A stretch of 51,959 nt of DNA from Clostridiales bacterium (GTDB lineage: Bacteria; Bacillota; Clostridia; Christensenellales; CAG-138), in assembly GCA_012517905.1 (NCBI GenBank), contig JAAYUE010000036.1:1-51959 (forward strand), written 5' to 3'. The position numbers and the translations under genes were made by a program. The notes below the pieces were generated by a model. It ran no database searches. It had not been told where the DNA came from and saw only the letters and a list, made by a program, of their open reading frames with translations. Of this stretch, positions 18,721 through 27,305 are shown piece after piece (position 1 is the stretch's first letter; every line of letters begins with the position of its first letter).

Positions 18721-21342
18721 CTATACGCGCTCCTGCGTGCCGTAGTAGGCGTTGAGATACATCTGCCTGATCTCGCTCATGAGCGGATAGCGCGGGTTTG
18801 CGCCGGTGCACTGGTCGTCGAAAGCCTGCTCGACCATCTCGTCCAGCCGCGCGAGGAAGTCTTCCTCCTGGATGCCGTAGTCGCGGATGGTCTTCTTGAT
18901 GCCGACGCGCGCTTTGAGCGCGTCCAGCGCGGCGATGAGCGCCTCGACCTTGTCTTCGTCGGTCTTGCCTTTCAGGCCCAGCGCGTCCGCCACCTCAGCA
19001 TAGCGCGCGAGGGCGTGCGGGTGGTCATACTGGGAAAACGCACCCATCTTGACCGGAACGTCCGTGGCGTTGAAGCGGATGACCTCGTCGATCATCAGCG
19101 CGTTGGCCACGCCGTGCGGCAGGTGATGGAAGGCGCCGAGTTTGTGCGCCATGCTGTGGCAGACGCCGAGGAACGCGTTGGCAAAGGCCATGCCCGCCAT
19201 CGTGGCGGCGTTGGCCATCTTTTCGCGGGCGACGGGGTCGTTCGGGCCGTCGTCGTAGGCGCGGGGCAGATAGTCGAAGATCATCTTGAGCGAACGCAGC
19301 GCCGGGCCGTCCGTGTAGTCCGTTGCGAGCATGGAAGCATAGGCTTCGAGGTCGTGCGTGACCGCGTCGATGCCGCTCGCGGCGGTGAGCCCTTTGGGCG
19401 CGTTCATCATCATGTCCGCGTCCACAATCGCCATATCCGGCATGAGCTCGTAGTCTGCCAGCGGGTATTTCACGCCGGTCGTTTCATCCGTGATGACCGC
19501 AAACGGGGTGACTTCGCTGCCCGTGCCCGCCGTGGTCGGAATCGCGATGAAGTAGGCTTTTTCGCCCATCTTCGGGAAGGTGTAGACGCGCTTTCTGATG
19601 TCCGCAAAGCGCATCGCCATATCCAGAAAGTCCGCCTCGGGATGCTCGTACAGCACCCACATGATCTTGGCAGCGTCCATGGCGGAGCCACCGCCGAGGG
19701 CGATGATCACGTCCGGCTTGAAGGACGCCATCTGGTTTGCGCCTTCCCGCGCGCTCGCGAGCGTGGGGTCGGGCAGCACGCTGAAGAAGGTTTCGTGCAC
19801 AACGCCCATCTCGTCGAGCTTGTCCGTCACGGGTTTTGTGTAGCCGTTTTCGTAGAGGAAGGTATCGGTCACGAGGAACGCGCGCCGTTTGCCGAGCGTG
19901 GAGCGAAGTTCGTCCAGCGCGACGGGCAGGCTGCCTCTCTTGAAATAGACTTTATCGGGCGTGCGGAACCAAAGCATGTTCTCTCTCCTCTCGGCGACGG
20001 TTTTGATGTTCAGAAGGTGCTTGACTCCGACGTTTTCGGAGACCGAGTTGCCGCCCCAGCTGCCGCAGCCGAGCGTGAGGGAGGGCGCGAGCTTAAAGTT
20101 GTAAAGATCGCCGATGCCGCCCTGCGAGGACGGGGTGTTCACCAGGATGCGGCAGGTCTTCATGCGCGCCTCATACGCCTTGAGTTTCTCCGGCTGCGTG
20201 AGGGGGTTGAGGTAGACGCTTGCGGTATGGCCGTAGCCGCCGTCGGCGATGAGCCGCTCCGCCTTTTCCAGCGCGTCGTCGAAGCTCTTCGAGCGGTACA
20301 TCGCCAGCACGGGGGAGAGTTTTTCATGCGCGAATTCCTCGCTCGGTTCCACGCTCTCGACCTCGCCGATGAGGATCTTTGTGGATTCGGGAACGCTTAC
20401 GCCTGCGAAGGATGCGATGGTGTAGGCGCTCTGTCCGACGATCTTTGCGTTGAGCGCGCCGTTGATGATGATGGTCTTGCGCACCTTGTCGAGCTCGTCC
20501 GGCTTGAGCACATGGCAGCCGCGGTCGACAAACTCCTTTTTCACCTTATTGTAGATGGAGTCGGCGACGATGACGCTCTGTTCGCTGGCGCAGATCATGC
20601 CGTTGTCAAACGTCTTGCTCAGGATGATCGAGCTGACGGCCATAAGGACGTCCGCCGATTCGTCGATGATGGCGGGCACGTTGCCGCTGCCGACGCCGAC
20701 GGCGGGCTTGCCGCTGCTGTAGGCGGACTTGACCATGCCCGGGCCGCCGGTTGCGAGGATGAGGTCCGCTTCCTTCATGGCGAGGTTGGTCAGCTCCAGA
20801 CTCGGCGCGTCCACCCAGTCGATGATGCCCTCCGGCGCGCCGGCGGCGACCGCCGCGTCCAGCACGGTGCGCGCGGCCTCGATGGTGCAGCGCTTTGCGC
20901 GCGGGTGCGGGCTGATCAGGATGCCGTTGCGCGTTTTCAGCGCGATCAGCGTCTTGAAGATCGCGGTCGAGGTCGGGTTCGTGGTCGGAATGACCGCGGC
21001 GATGACGCCGACCGGCTCCGCGATGCGCGCGATGCCGTAGGCTTTGTCCTCTTCTATGATGCCGCAGGTTTTGGTGTTGCGGTATGCGTTGTAGATATAT
21101 TCGGAAGCGTAGTGGTTTTTGATCACCTTGTCTTCCACGATGCCCATGCCGGTCTCTTCCACGGCGAGCTTTGCCAGCGGGATGCGGGCCTTGTTGGCGG
21201 CCGTCGCGGCAGCCAGGAAGATTTTGTCCACCTGCTCCTGCGTGTAGGTTGAAAACTGCTTCTGCGCTTCGCGGAGGCGGTCAAACGCGCGCTCCATGGC
21301 TTCCACGCTGTCAATGGGGGTTCGATTCGTCTGTGTTGTCAT
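18721..21342 (-). CDS. adhE: Bifunctional acetaldehyde-CoA/alcohol dehydrogenase
   Basis: An 873-residue AdhE. The N-terminal half is a CoA-acylating aldehyde dehydrogenase with the active Cys in NGMICASEQSV; the C-terminal half is an iron-dependent alcohol dehydrogenase (ALGGGSAMDAAKIMW; Fe ligands in GIDAVTHDLEAY and HSMAHKLGAFHHLPHG). It turns acetyl-CoA into ethanol, regenerating NAD in fermentation, and in most relatives forms spirosomes. ATG 21342 has AGGAGA 8 bases upstream; an upstream extension of 23 residues is not supported. Its leader and upstream repeats are described separately. Confidence 0.97.
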   Translation of the reverse strand: MTTQTNRTPIDSVEAMERAFDRLREAQKQFSTYTQEQVDKIFLAAATAANKARIPLAKLAVEETGMGIVEDKVIKNHYASEYIYNAYRNTKTCGIIEEDKAYGIARIAEPVGVIAAVIPTTNPTSTAIFKTLIALKTRNGILISPHPRAKRCTIEAARTVLDAAVAAGAPEGIIDWVDAPSLELTNLAMKEADLILATGGPGMVKSAYSSGKPAVGVGSGNVPAIIDESADVLMAVSSIILSKTFDNGMICASEQSVIVADSIYNKVKKEFVDRGCHVLKPDELDKVRKTIIINGALNAKIVGQSAYTIASFAGVSVPESTKILIGEVESVEPSEEFAHEKLSPVLAMYRSKSFDDALEKAERLIADGGYGHTASVYLNPLTQPEKLKAYEARMKTCRILVNTPSSQGGIGDLYNFKLAPSLTLGCGSWGGNSVSENVGVKHLLNIKTVAERRENMLWFRTPDKVYFKRGSLPVALDELRSTLGKRRAFLVTDTFLYENGYTKPVTDKLDEMGVVHETFFSVLPDPTLASAREGANQMASFKPDVIIALGGGSAMDAAKIMWVLYEHPEADFLDMAMRFADIRKRVYTFPKMGEKAYFIAIPTTAGTGSEVTPFAVITDETTGVKYPLADYELMPDMAIVDADMMMNAPKGLTAASGIDAVTHDLEAYASMLATDYTDGPALRSLKMIFDYLPRAYDDGPNDPVAREKMANAATMAGMAFANAFLGVCHSMAHKLGAFHHLPHGVANALMIDEVIRFNATDVPVKMGAFSQYDHPHALARYAEVADALGLKGKTDEDKVEALIAALDALKARVGIKKTIRDYGIQEEDFLARLDEMVEQAFDDQCTGANPRYPLMSEIRQMYLNAYYGTQERV

Positions 21343-21401
21343 ACGCTCCATCTCCTCTTTGTTCCTCTTTTGCTCGGGGCTTCCGGCTTTTTGGATGATT
21401 G

Positions 21402-21423
21402 ATTCGATCATTTGTAATCGAAT
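21402..21423 (-). other. Hairpin in the adhE leader
   Basis: ATTCGAT/ATCGAAT perfect 7-bp stem with 8-base loop. The TTCGATCATT part is repeated at 21441-21450, 38 bases away, so the leader carries two copies of the same ten bases. Confidence 0.45.
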
Positions 21424-21512
21424 GGATTGCCGGATAACCTTTCGATCATTCTTTTTCTGGCTATAGAATAACGCTCTGAAGGCAAATTCGGAAGAGAGAG
21501 AATCGGAATATC

Positions 21513-21546
21513 AGTATATAAATATCGATATAGAAATATCTATATA
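21513..21546 (-). promoter_or_regulatory. Candidate adhE promoter with repeated operator
   Basis: Minus-strand TATACT (21513-21518) is a good -10; the -35 is poor. Two copies of AAATATC(G/T)ATATA lie at 21520-21532 and 21534-21546, covering the spacer and -35 region, as expected for a repressor or activator site. I cannot match it to the known Rex box. Confidence 0.4.
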
Positions 21547-21570
21547 AGCACGAGGCTTGAAATGCACGGA

Positions 21571-21602
21571 CAAAACAAAACATCCCGGCCTTTGCCGGGA
21601 TG
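21571..21602 (-). terminator. Terminator of the amidohydrolase-LysR unit
   Basis: CATCCCGGC/GCCGGGATG stem with AAAG loop followed on the minus strand by TTTTGTTTTG. Confidence 0.9.
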
Positions 21603-21619
21603 CTGCGAAAGGGGATTTT

Positions 21620-22552
21620 TTATTTGGGCACGACGCGCTTGGCGGACTCGCGGAGCCGCTCGAAAAGCAGCCGGTCGAGCCGCGACAGATGATAGTCCGT
21701 GCGGTAGATGAGCACGTCCCGGTAGACGTTGCCGGGAACGTCGATGTTCTTCTGGCAGAGGTTGAAGCGGTCGAGCACATCCTGCGGCATGGGCGAGGCG
21801 AGCGCGTAGGCGGAGTCGAGCCGGCTGAGCAGCTCCAGCTGGCTCGCGCGCTCGTAGACGGTGATGGTCCGCTTCGCCTCGATGGCCTGCGCGATTTCGC
21901 GTGCCTGATTGACGGGCAGCGAGGGGATGGAGCCGTCCCCGTAGAGGATTTCCGGACAGTCGGAGAGGTCCTTTTCCTCGATACTGGTCCATCCGGCGAG
22001 CGGGTGCCGCGTGCTCATGATGGCGACGGAGCCAAACTCCCAGATGGGTTCGTATTGCAAAGAGCGTTCGGTCAGCGCGTTGAGGTAGTTGGTTTCGTAC
22101 ATCGACTGGTAGCGGATGACGCCGAGCCGGTTGACGCCGTTGGCGACCTGCTTGATCGTGCGCATCGCGCCCGCCTCGCGGTAATCCACGCTGAAGTCCG
22201 CGTCCGGCCCGAGCGAAAGGATCACCTCGGTCAGTGCGTGGGAGACGTAGCTTGCGCGCGGCGCGCAGAGGTCGAAGCGCGTCTTCTGGTCGTCCGCGGG
22301 CTTATACAGCGCCTCCATCTCGGCAATCTGCGAGAGGATGCCGCGCGCGTACCCGAGAAATTCGCGTCCCTTTTCGGTGGGCACGACGCCCTTTGCCGTG
22401 CGGTCGAAGATCGCGATGCCGATGTCGTCCTCCAGCTCGCGGATGGACTTGCTCAGGTTTGGCTGATTCATGTAGAGATTTTCCGCGGCCTTGCTGATGG
22501 AGCCGGTCTTCTCCACCTCGACGGCATACTTCAGCTGCAATAGATTATTCAA
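21620..22552 (-). CDS. LysR-family transcriptional regulator
   Basis: A 310-residue LysR protein: winged helix-turn-helix in residues 1-60 (GSISKAAENLYMNQPNLSKSIRELED) and a periplasmic-binding-like effector domain (about 90-300). The start is TTG 22552, six bases after AAAGGAG; no ATG fits. It follows the D-aminoacylase-like gene by 31 bases on the same strand, so it is probably cotranscribed with and may regulate it. It is also just upstream of adhE but a terminator separates them. Confidence 0.92.
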   Translation of the reverse strand: MNNLLQLKYAVEVEKTGSISKAAENLYMNQPNLSKSIRELEDDIGIAIFDRTAKGVVPTEKGREFLGYARGILSQIAEMEALYKPADDQKTRFDLCAPRASYVSHALTEVILSLGPDADFSVDYREAGAMRTIKQVANGVNRLGVIRYQSMYETNYLNALTERSLQYEPIWEFGSVAIMSTRHPLAGWTSIEEKDLSDCPEILYGDGSIPSLPVNQAREIAQAIEAKRTITVYERASQLELLSRLDSAYALASPMPQDVLDRFNLCQKNIDVPGNVYRDVLIYRTDYHLSRLDRLLFERLRESAKRVVPK

Positions 22553-22583
22553 GCGGTTCTCCTTTCCGCGCGGAGGGGGGGCG

Positions 22584-24179
22584 TTATACGCGCAGCGCGC
22601 GCCCGGCTTTGGCAAACGCCGCTTCGTCGAGCATATCGCCGCTGAGCACCAGCCGGCCGTTGACATAGACGCGCTCGATGCCGAACGCTCTGGACTGGTC
22701 CGGCACGGCGTTTTTCAGCTCGGCTTCGTCGAATACGGTCAGATCGGCATAGTATCCGGGCCGGACGTAGCCGCGCTTTGGAATCGAAAAGCGGTCCGCC
22801 ACGGCGCCGGTCATCTTGCGCACGGCGCGGGGCATCGTGTCCCCTTTGCCGTTGAGCGAGAGCTGCAGAAATTTCGGGAAACAGTCGTAGATGGCGGGGT
22901 TCTGCACGCCGTGCTCCTCGACCCATGCGTCGGTCATATACAGCGCGCTGTCGTGCTTTGCCAGCGCGGAAACGATCTCGGGCGTGCTGTAAGGGCCCAT
23001 GTTGACGCGTCCGGCAAAGTCGCTCTGTTCGCAGAGCATCAGATACGCGTCGAGATCGTTGGTTTTCAGCTCTTTTGCGATCTGGTGCACGGTCTTGCCT
23101 TCGTATGCTTCATATCCCGGGCCGATGTAGGCAACCTGGATGTCGTCGAACCCGAAGCCGAGCAGCAGGATGGAGGCGTTCGCCAGCAGGCGGAAGCGGA
23201 ACTTATTGACAAATTTCCGTTTGTCCGCCGGGGAGAGCGCCTGATACCACGTCGGCATGACCACGGTGATCACGGAGACGCCGAGCAGCTCCGCATAGAG
23301 ATCGAACATCGCGTCCACGCCGTTTTTGCGCATGCGCTCGATGATTTCAACGAGCTCGTCCTTGCACTTGAAGGAACTTTTGCCGACAAAGATCGCATGG
23401 GAATATTGCAGCTTGCCGTTCAGCCCGCGCGTGATCTCCTCCAGCTCGTCCAGCGCGCGCAGCAGGTGCGGCCGGCCGAGCAGCTCCGGATACGCCATGG
23501 ACACGGCGGAGCAGGCGCGCGGGTGTACGGTCAGCGGCCGATCATAGCGTGCGCAGAGCCCGGCAACCGCGTGGAGCTCTTCCTTTGGCGCATAGAGGCC
23601 GGGTTCGTACATCAGCCCAAGCGAAACGCCGCAGGCGCCCTGCTCGAGGTTGCGCTCCAGCAGCGTGAGCAGTTCGCGCTGCTCGTCTTGGGTCAGCGGG
23701 CGGTTGGCATAACCCGTGCCGCTCACGCGGGCCGAGCAGTGGCCGCAGAGCGTGGCGATGTTGAGCGGCGTGTTGCCGTCGATCGCCGTAAAAAACGAAT
23801 CCGCGTCGGGATAGACGCCCGTCAGATCGGTCATGTGAAACAGACCCGCGCCGACCTTGTCGATATAGGGACTGTCCGGCGCAAAGCCGGTCATGGAGAG
23901 GCCGCAGTTGCCCGTGATGAACGACGTGATCCCCTGGCGCACGAACGGCTCGAAATACGGCTTCGGATCGTTTTTTGCAGCGAACCAGTCGTTGTGCGAA
24001 TGCGCGTCGAAAAAGCCGGAGGAAAGGCTCTTGCCGGTCAAATCGACGCGCTGCGCGTCTTCGGTTTCGATGTGCGGCTGTACCTCGAGAATTTGATCGC
24101 CGTCGATTAAGACGTCGCCGATCAACGCGTCCGCGCCGGTTCCGTCATAGATGCGGCAGTGCTGAAGCAGTGTTTTCAT
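22584..24179 (-). CDS. N-acyl-D-amino-acid deacylase family amidohydrolase
   Basis: A 531-residue metal-dependent amidohydrolase of the D-aminoacylase type: HSHND metal motif near residue 60 (GFFDAHSHNDWFA), NCGLSMTGFAP, a Cys/His pair in GHCSARVSG, GVSLGLMYEPG, and a C-terminal beta-sandwich ending RVYVNGRLVLSGDML. Family members release D-amino acids from N-acyl forms or cleave related amides. ATG 24179 has GGGAGAG 8 bases upstream. It forms a unit with the downstream LysR gene. Substrate unknown. Confidence 0.88.
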   Translation of the reverse strand: MKTLLQHCRIYDGTGADALIGDVLIDGDQILEVQPHIETEDAQRVDLTGKSLSSGFFDAHSHNDWFAAKNDPKPYFEPFVRQGITSFITGNCGLSMTGFAPDSPYIDKVGAGLFHMTDLTGVYPDADSFFTAIDGNTPLNIATLCGHCSARVSGTGYANRPLTQDEQRELLTLLERNLEQGACGVSLGLMYEPGLYAPKEELHAVAGLCARYDRPLTVHPRACSAVSMAYPELLGRPHLLRALDELEEITRGLNGKLQYSHAIFVGKSSFKCKDELVEIIERMRKNGVDAMFDLYAELLGVSVITVVMPTWYQALSPADKRKFVNKFRFRLLANASILLLGFGFDDIQVAYIGPGYEAYEGKTVHQIAKELKTNDLDAYLMLCEQSDFAGRVNMGPYSTPEIVSALAKHDSALYMTDAWVEEHGVQNPAIYDCFPKFLQLSLNGKGDTMPRAVRKMTGAVADRFSIPKRGYVRPGYYADLTVFDEAELKNAVPDQSRAFGIERVYVNGRLVLSGDMLDEAAFAKAGRALRV

Positions 24180-24276
24180 GAAACGATACTCTCCCAGTTT
24201 GATCCCGGTAACATGGTATCACAAACCGCGAAAAATGAGAAGTTTTTCGCAAGCGGCGGCTGTTTCGCGAAAACAG

Positions 24277-24312
24277 TTGACAAAGTAAAACATATAGTCT
24301 ACATTAGTAGAC
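24277..24312 (+). promoter_or_regulatory. Promoter and BlaI-type operator
   Basis: TTGACA (24277-24282), 17-base spacer, TACATT (24300-24305). A perfect inverted repeat GTCTAC-ATTA-GTAGAC (24297-24312) overlaps the -10, matching the TACA-type operators bound by BlaI/MecI/CopY regulators. This would give autorepression of the BlaI/M56 operon. Confidence 0.75.
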
Positions 24313-24373
24313 ATAAGCCAAACGGCAAAGATTTGCCTCAAAAAACAGTCCGTAGACGGGGAAGCGAACCGAT

Positions 24374-24760
24374 ATGAGAGAAACCTTGTCCAAAAACGAA
24401 TGGATCATCATGGAAACGCTCTGGCAGCGCGCGCCGCTCTATCTTTCGGAGCTCATGGTGGCGATGAAGACGAGCGTGGACTGGAACCGTTCAAGTTATC
24501 TGACCTATCTGAAGCGCATGGCGGATCAGGGGCTGGTCGGGTTCGAAACGGTGCGCGGCAGCCGCCGTTATGTGCCGCTGCTCCGGCGCGACGAGTGCGT
24601 CGAGGCGGAGAGCGACGCGCTGCTTGGCCGCATGTCGGAGCAGAGCGCGAAGCTGCTGCTGGTCAGCATGGTGCAAAAGAGCGGCCTTGGTGAAACCGAC
24701 CGCAAGGCGCTGCAGGAATTGATCGCGCGGCTCGGCGGCGGACCGGAAACGGAGGCGTAA
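24374..24760 (+). CDS. BlaI/MecI/CopY-family repressor
   Basis: A 128-residue winged-helix repressor (LSKNEWIIMETLWQRAPLYLSELMVAM, NRSSYLTYLKRMADQGLV) with a C-terminal dimerisation helix region. Family members hold operators until cleaved by a partner M56 membrane protease. The ribosome site is weak (GGGGAAG). One base separates its stop from the M56 gene, and the palindrome in the promoter is its likely operator. Confidence 0.92.
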   Translation: MRETLSKNEWIIMETLWQRAPLYLSELMVAMKTSVDWNRSSYLTYLKRMADQGLVGFETVRGSRRYVPLLRRDECVEAESDALLGRMSEQSAKLLLVSMVQKSGLGETDRKALQELIARLGGGPETEA

Positions 24761-24761
24761 C

Positions 24762-26903
24762 ATGGGCGCAGTGCAAACCCTGATGGAGATATCCGTCTAT
24801 GCCGCCGTGATTTTCGCGGTGATTCTGCTGTTGCGGTGGGCGTTGAAAGAGCGTCTCTCGCCTGCGCTTCGCTATGCGCTCTGGTTTCTGCTGCTGGCGC
24901 GGCTGGTGTTTCCCATAACGCTGGAAAGCGGACTGCATCCGTTCGAGGCGTGGGGGAACGGCGCGGGCGTTGCGACTGTCGATCTCGCGGCGGGAGAAGC
25001 GGCGGATACTGCGGTGACGCCGGTGGCCGACGAAGGCGTCGCCGCCGTGCAGCCGGCGGCGGAAGGGGCGGCGCAACCGGAGCGGGCTGACCTGCCGGCC
25101 GGGCGCAGTCTTTTCACGCGCTCCGTCCTGCCGGTCGTCTGGCTTTCGGGAGCGGTCGTCGTTGGCGGCTGGCTCGCGCTGTCCTACGCGAGATTCAGGC
25201 GAAACATCAAGCGCGACGCCGTGCAGCCGAGCGCGGCGCTGACGGAGATGCTGGAGCGGATCAAGTCCGAGCTGGGCGTGCGTTCCGGCATTCGTGTCGT
25301 TTGCCAGCCGGCATACGGCGCGCCTGCGATCGTCTTTCCCGGCGTATTGTGGATTCCGCTTAGCGCAATGGCCGGTATGGAAGAGGTGCAGACGGAGGAC
25401 GCGCTGCGGCACGAACTGATGCATGTAAAGCGGCTCGATCCGGCCGTCACCGTTTTGCTGGCGGCGCTCTGCGCCGTCTACTGGTTTCATCCGGCGGTGT
25501 GGATCGCGGCCTGTCTGATGCGGCAGGATATGGAGGCCGCCTGCGACGCGCAGGTAACGAAGCGATACTCGGCGGAGCAGAAGCGGCGATATGCCGCGCT
25601 GCTCGTCGACCTGTATGCCCAGCCCGATTTGCGCGCGCCTGCGCTCGGGTTTTCCGGACAGGGTGCGAAAAGACAGGCGGAACGCCGCGTCCGGAGCGTG
25701 TTCACGGCAAAAAAGAGCGGGCGCGGCGCTGCGTTGATTGCCGCGCTGACTGCCGTATTGCTGTTGTTTGGCTGCTTTACGACCGCGTGCAGGTCGGCTT
25801 TGGCCGAGATGGAAGATATGTCTAGCCCCGCAAACCCATGGCCGTTGTATACGGAGACGGAGATCATCGGACGGGTTGACGCAGAACAAACACAGATTTC
25901 GCAGGAAGCGACTTTTGCCGTCCACGCGGATATTGTGCAACCCAAAGGGGCTTCGCCCGCCGTGATTTCCATGACCAGACAAATGACGACGCAGGAGGAG
26001 ATTTACAAAAGTCTTACGGGCGCGATATCGCTCCGTGAGCCGGCGGATACGCTCAATGAAGCGCTGCAGGTTTTTATCGTTGGCCCCGATATGGAACGTA
26101 CGGGACTTTCGTGGGGTAATCCGGCCATACAGTCTTTTCAGTCTTATAGCGGAGCCGTATTGATCTATACAGCAAGCGAACAGAGAAACGGTGGATACTT
26201 GGGAATGCTCTCCGATGTCTTGCTGAATGAACCGATCAACCTGACCGTCGATGAGGCACAGCATCAGGCGGATGCGGTGGTTGCGGCGCTCGGCGCAGAG
26301 AATTTGTTGCTGCAAACGGCAGAACGCGCCTGCCTCGCGGATTCCAGAGTAGATGCAACGCTGGACATTACCTCGAATGGCTGGTGCTTCACCTATGTAC
26401 CGATAGGCGGCGGTTTGCCCGTGTATTGCATTGACGGATTGAATGCGGATTGGCATCAGGGCGAGAGCGTCCAGACGGAAGCGGACCGCGCGCGGCTTCG
26501 CATCTATGTGAATGAAGGCGGCGTACGAGTGGTCGACCTGGGCAGCATGTTTGATGCCGGCGAGGTGCTGGACAGTTCACCGAAGCTGGTTTCCTATGAA
26601 AACGCGATCGATCTGGCCAAGCAGCGGCTTAAGCAGAAGTTTGACGACGAAGACACCGTCTGGCCGTGGATCTTCGCATCCGGCGTTGAGTTGACGGTGG
26701 AACGTGTCAATCTCGTTTCGGCAATCGTTGCACAAGGATCGATGCACAATTCGGAGACGAATGGCATGGATGATTTTGACTGGCGTCTGATTCCCGTTTG
26801 GCAGGTCATCGTTTCGATCGCCTATGAAGGAGCGGAACCATACAGGGCGATCGAGCTGCGTTTCAGCGCGCTGGATGGACTGCCGCTGGAGATACGATTC
26901 TAG
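24762..26903 (+). CDS. M56 (BlaR1-like) membrane metallopeptidase with unusual C-terminal domain
   Basis: A 713-residue protein. N-terminal part is the BlaR1/MecR1-type M56 peptidase with membrane helices (about 10-30, 35-50, 120-145, 235-255) and the zinc motif HELMH at about 217-221; a final helix near 325 has a lipobox-like LLLFGCF. The remaining extracellular part (about 345-713) is not a penicillin-binding domain: it lacks SxxK/SxN/KTG motifs and looks like two copies of a PepSY/DUF6034-like fold. The signal that triggers it is therefore unlikely to be beta-lactam binding. Translationally coupled to the repressor gene. Confidence 0.85.
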   Translation: MGAVQTLMEISVYAAVIFAVILLLRWALKERLSPALRYALWFLLLARLVFPITLESGLHPFEAWGNGAGVATVDLAAGEAADTAVTPVADEGVAAVQPAAEGAAQPERADLPAGRSLFTRSVLPVVWLSGAVVVGGWLALSYARFRRNIKRDAVQPSAALTEMLERIKSELGVRSGIRVVCQPAYGAPAIVFPGVLWIPLSAMAGMEEVQTEDALRHELMHVKRLDPAVTVLLAALCAVYWFHPAVWIAACLMRQDMEAACDAQVTKRYSAEQKRRYAALLVDLYAQPDLRAPALGFSGQGAKRQAERRVRSVFTAKKSGRGAALIAALTAVLLLFGCFTTACRSALAEMEDMSSPANPWPLYTETEIIGRVDAEQTQISQEATFAVHADIVQPKGASPAVISMTRQMTTQEEIYKSLTGAISLREPADTLNEALQVFIVGPDMERTGLSWGNPAIQSFQSYSGAVLIYTASEQRNGGYLGMLSDVLLNEPINLTVDEAQHQADAVVAALGAENLLLQTAERACLADSRVDATLDITSNGWCFTYVPIGGGLPVYCIDGLNADWHQGESVQTEADRARLRIYVNEGGVRVVDLGSMFDAGEVLDSSPKLVSYENAIDLAKQRLKQKFDDEDTVWPWIFASGVELTVERVNLVSAIVAQGSMHNSETNGMDDFDWRLIPVWQVIVSIAYEGAEPYRAIELRFSALDGLPLEIRF

Positions 26904-26924
26904 CAAGCATTCGGCGTATCCCGA

Positions 26925-26953
26925 TTGACGAGCCCCCTCGGGCGACGTATACT
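26925..26953 (+). promoter_or_regulatory. Promoter of the cobalamin importer operon
   Basis: TTGACG (26925-26930), spacer 17, TATACT (26948-26953), placed just before the riboswitch. Confidence 0.85.
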
Positions 26954-26969
26954 ATAGAAAAATGAATAG

Positions 26970-27155
26970 CGTGCGTATCTGCGCCCCGAACAAGGGCGCT
27001 GGCGGGAGGAATTCCGCCAAGGGAATGCGGATGAAAATTCCGAGCTACCCCAGTAACCGTGAAGCGGACGAACGGACACAATAGCCACTGCGGCATAGCC
27101 CGCGGGAAGGCGTCCCAGTAGGATGATGCAAAGCCGGGAGACCTGTTTATGCATG
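26970..27155 (+). ncRNA. Cobalamin (B12) riboswitch
   Basis: The element has the class hallmarks in order: AAGGGAAT...GATGAAAATTCC, CTACCCCAGTAACCGTGA, AGCCACTG, CGGGAAGGCG, AGTAGGATGATGCAAAGCC and GGGAGACCTG with the B12 box. It is followed by an intrinsic terminator, so B12 should turn the downstream importer off by early termination. Ends are approximate. Confidence 0.95.
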
Positions 27156-27212
27156 ACATACTCCTGGGGTGGAGTGAAGCTATTGACCGCGCCGACAGCA
27201 CGCGAAGTTTCC

Positions 27213-27249
27213 ATTGCTCCCTCTCCTCAAAGAGCGGAGCAATTTTTTT
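27213..27249 (+). terminator. Riboswitch-controlled terminator
   Basis: ATTGCTCCCTCT/AGAG-C-GGAGCAAT stem with loop CCTCAA followed by seven T. It lies between the aptamer and the first importer gene. Confidence 0.9.
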
Positions 27250-27305
27250 ATTGCCTCCCTCTCGGCTCTATTCATTTGGAATATGCATGAAGGGAAAGAA
27301 GCAAC

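Noticed and set aside
24374-26903. Beta-lactam resistance regulator pair
   Set aside because: No beta-lactamase gene is near and the M56 protein has no penicillin-binding domain.
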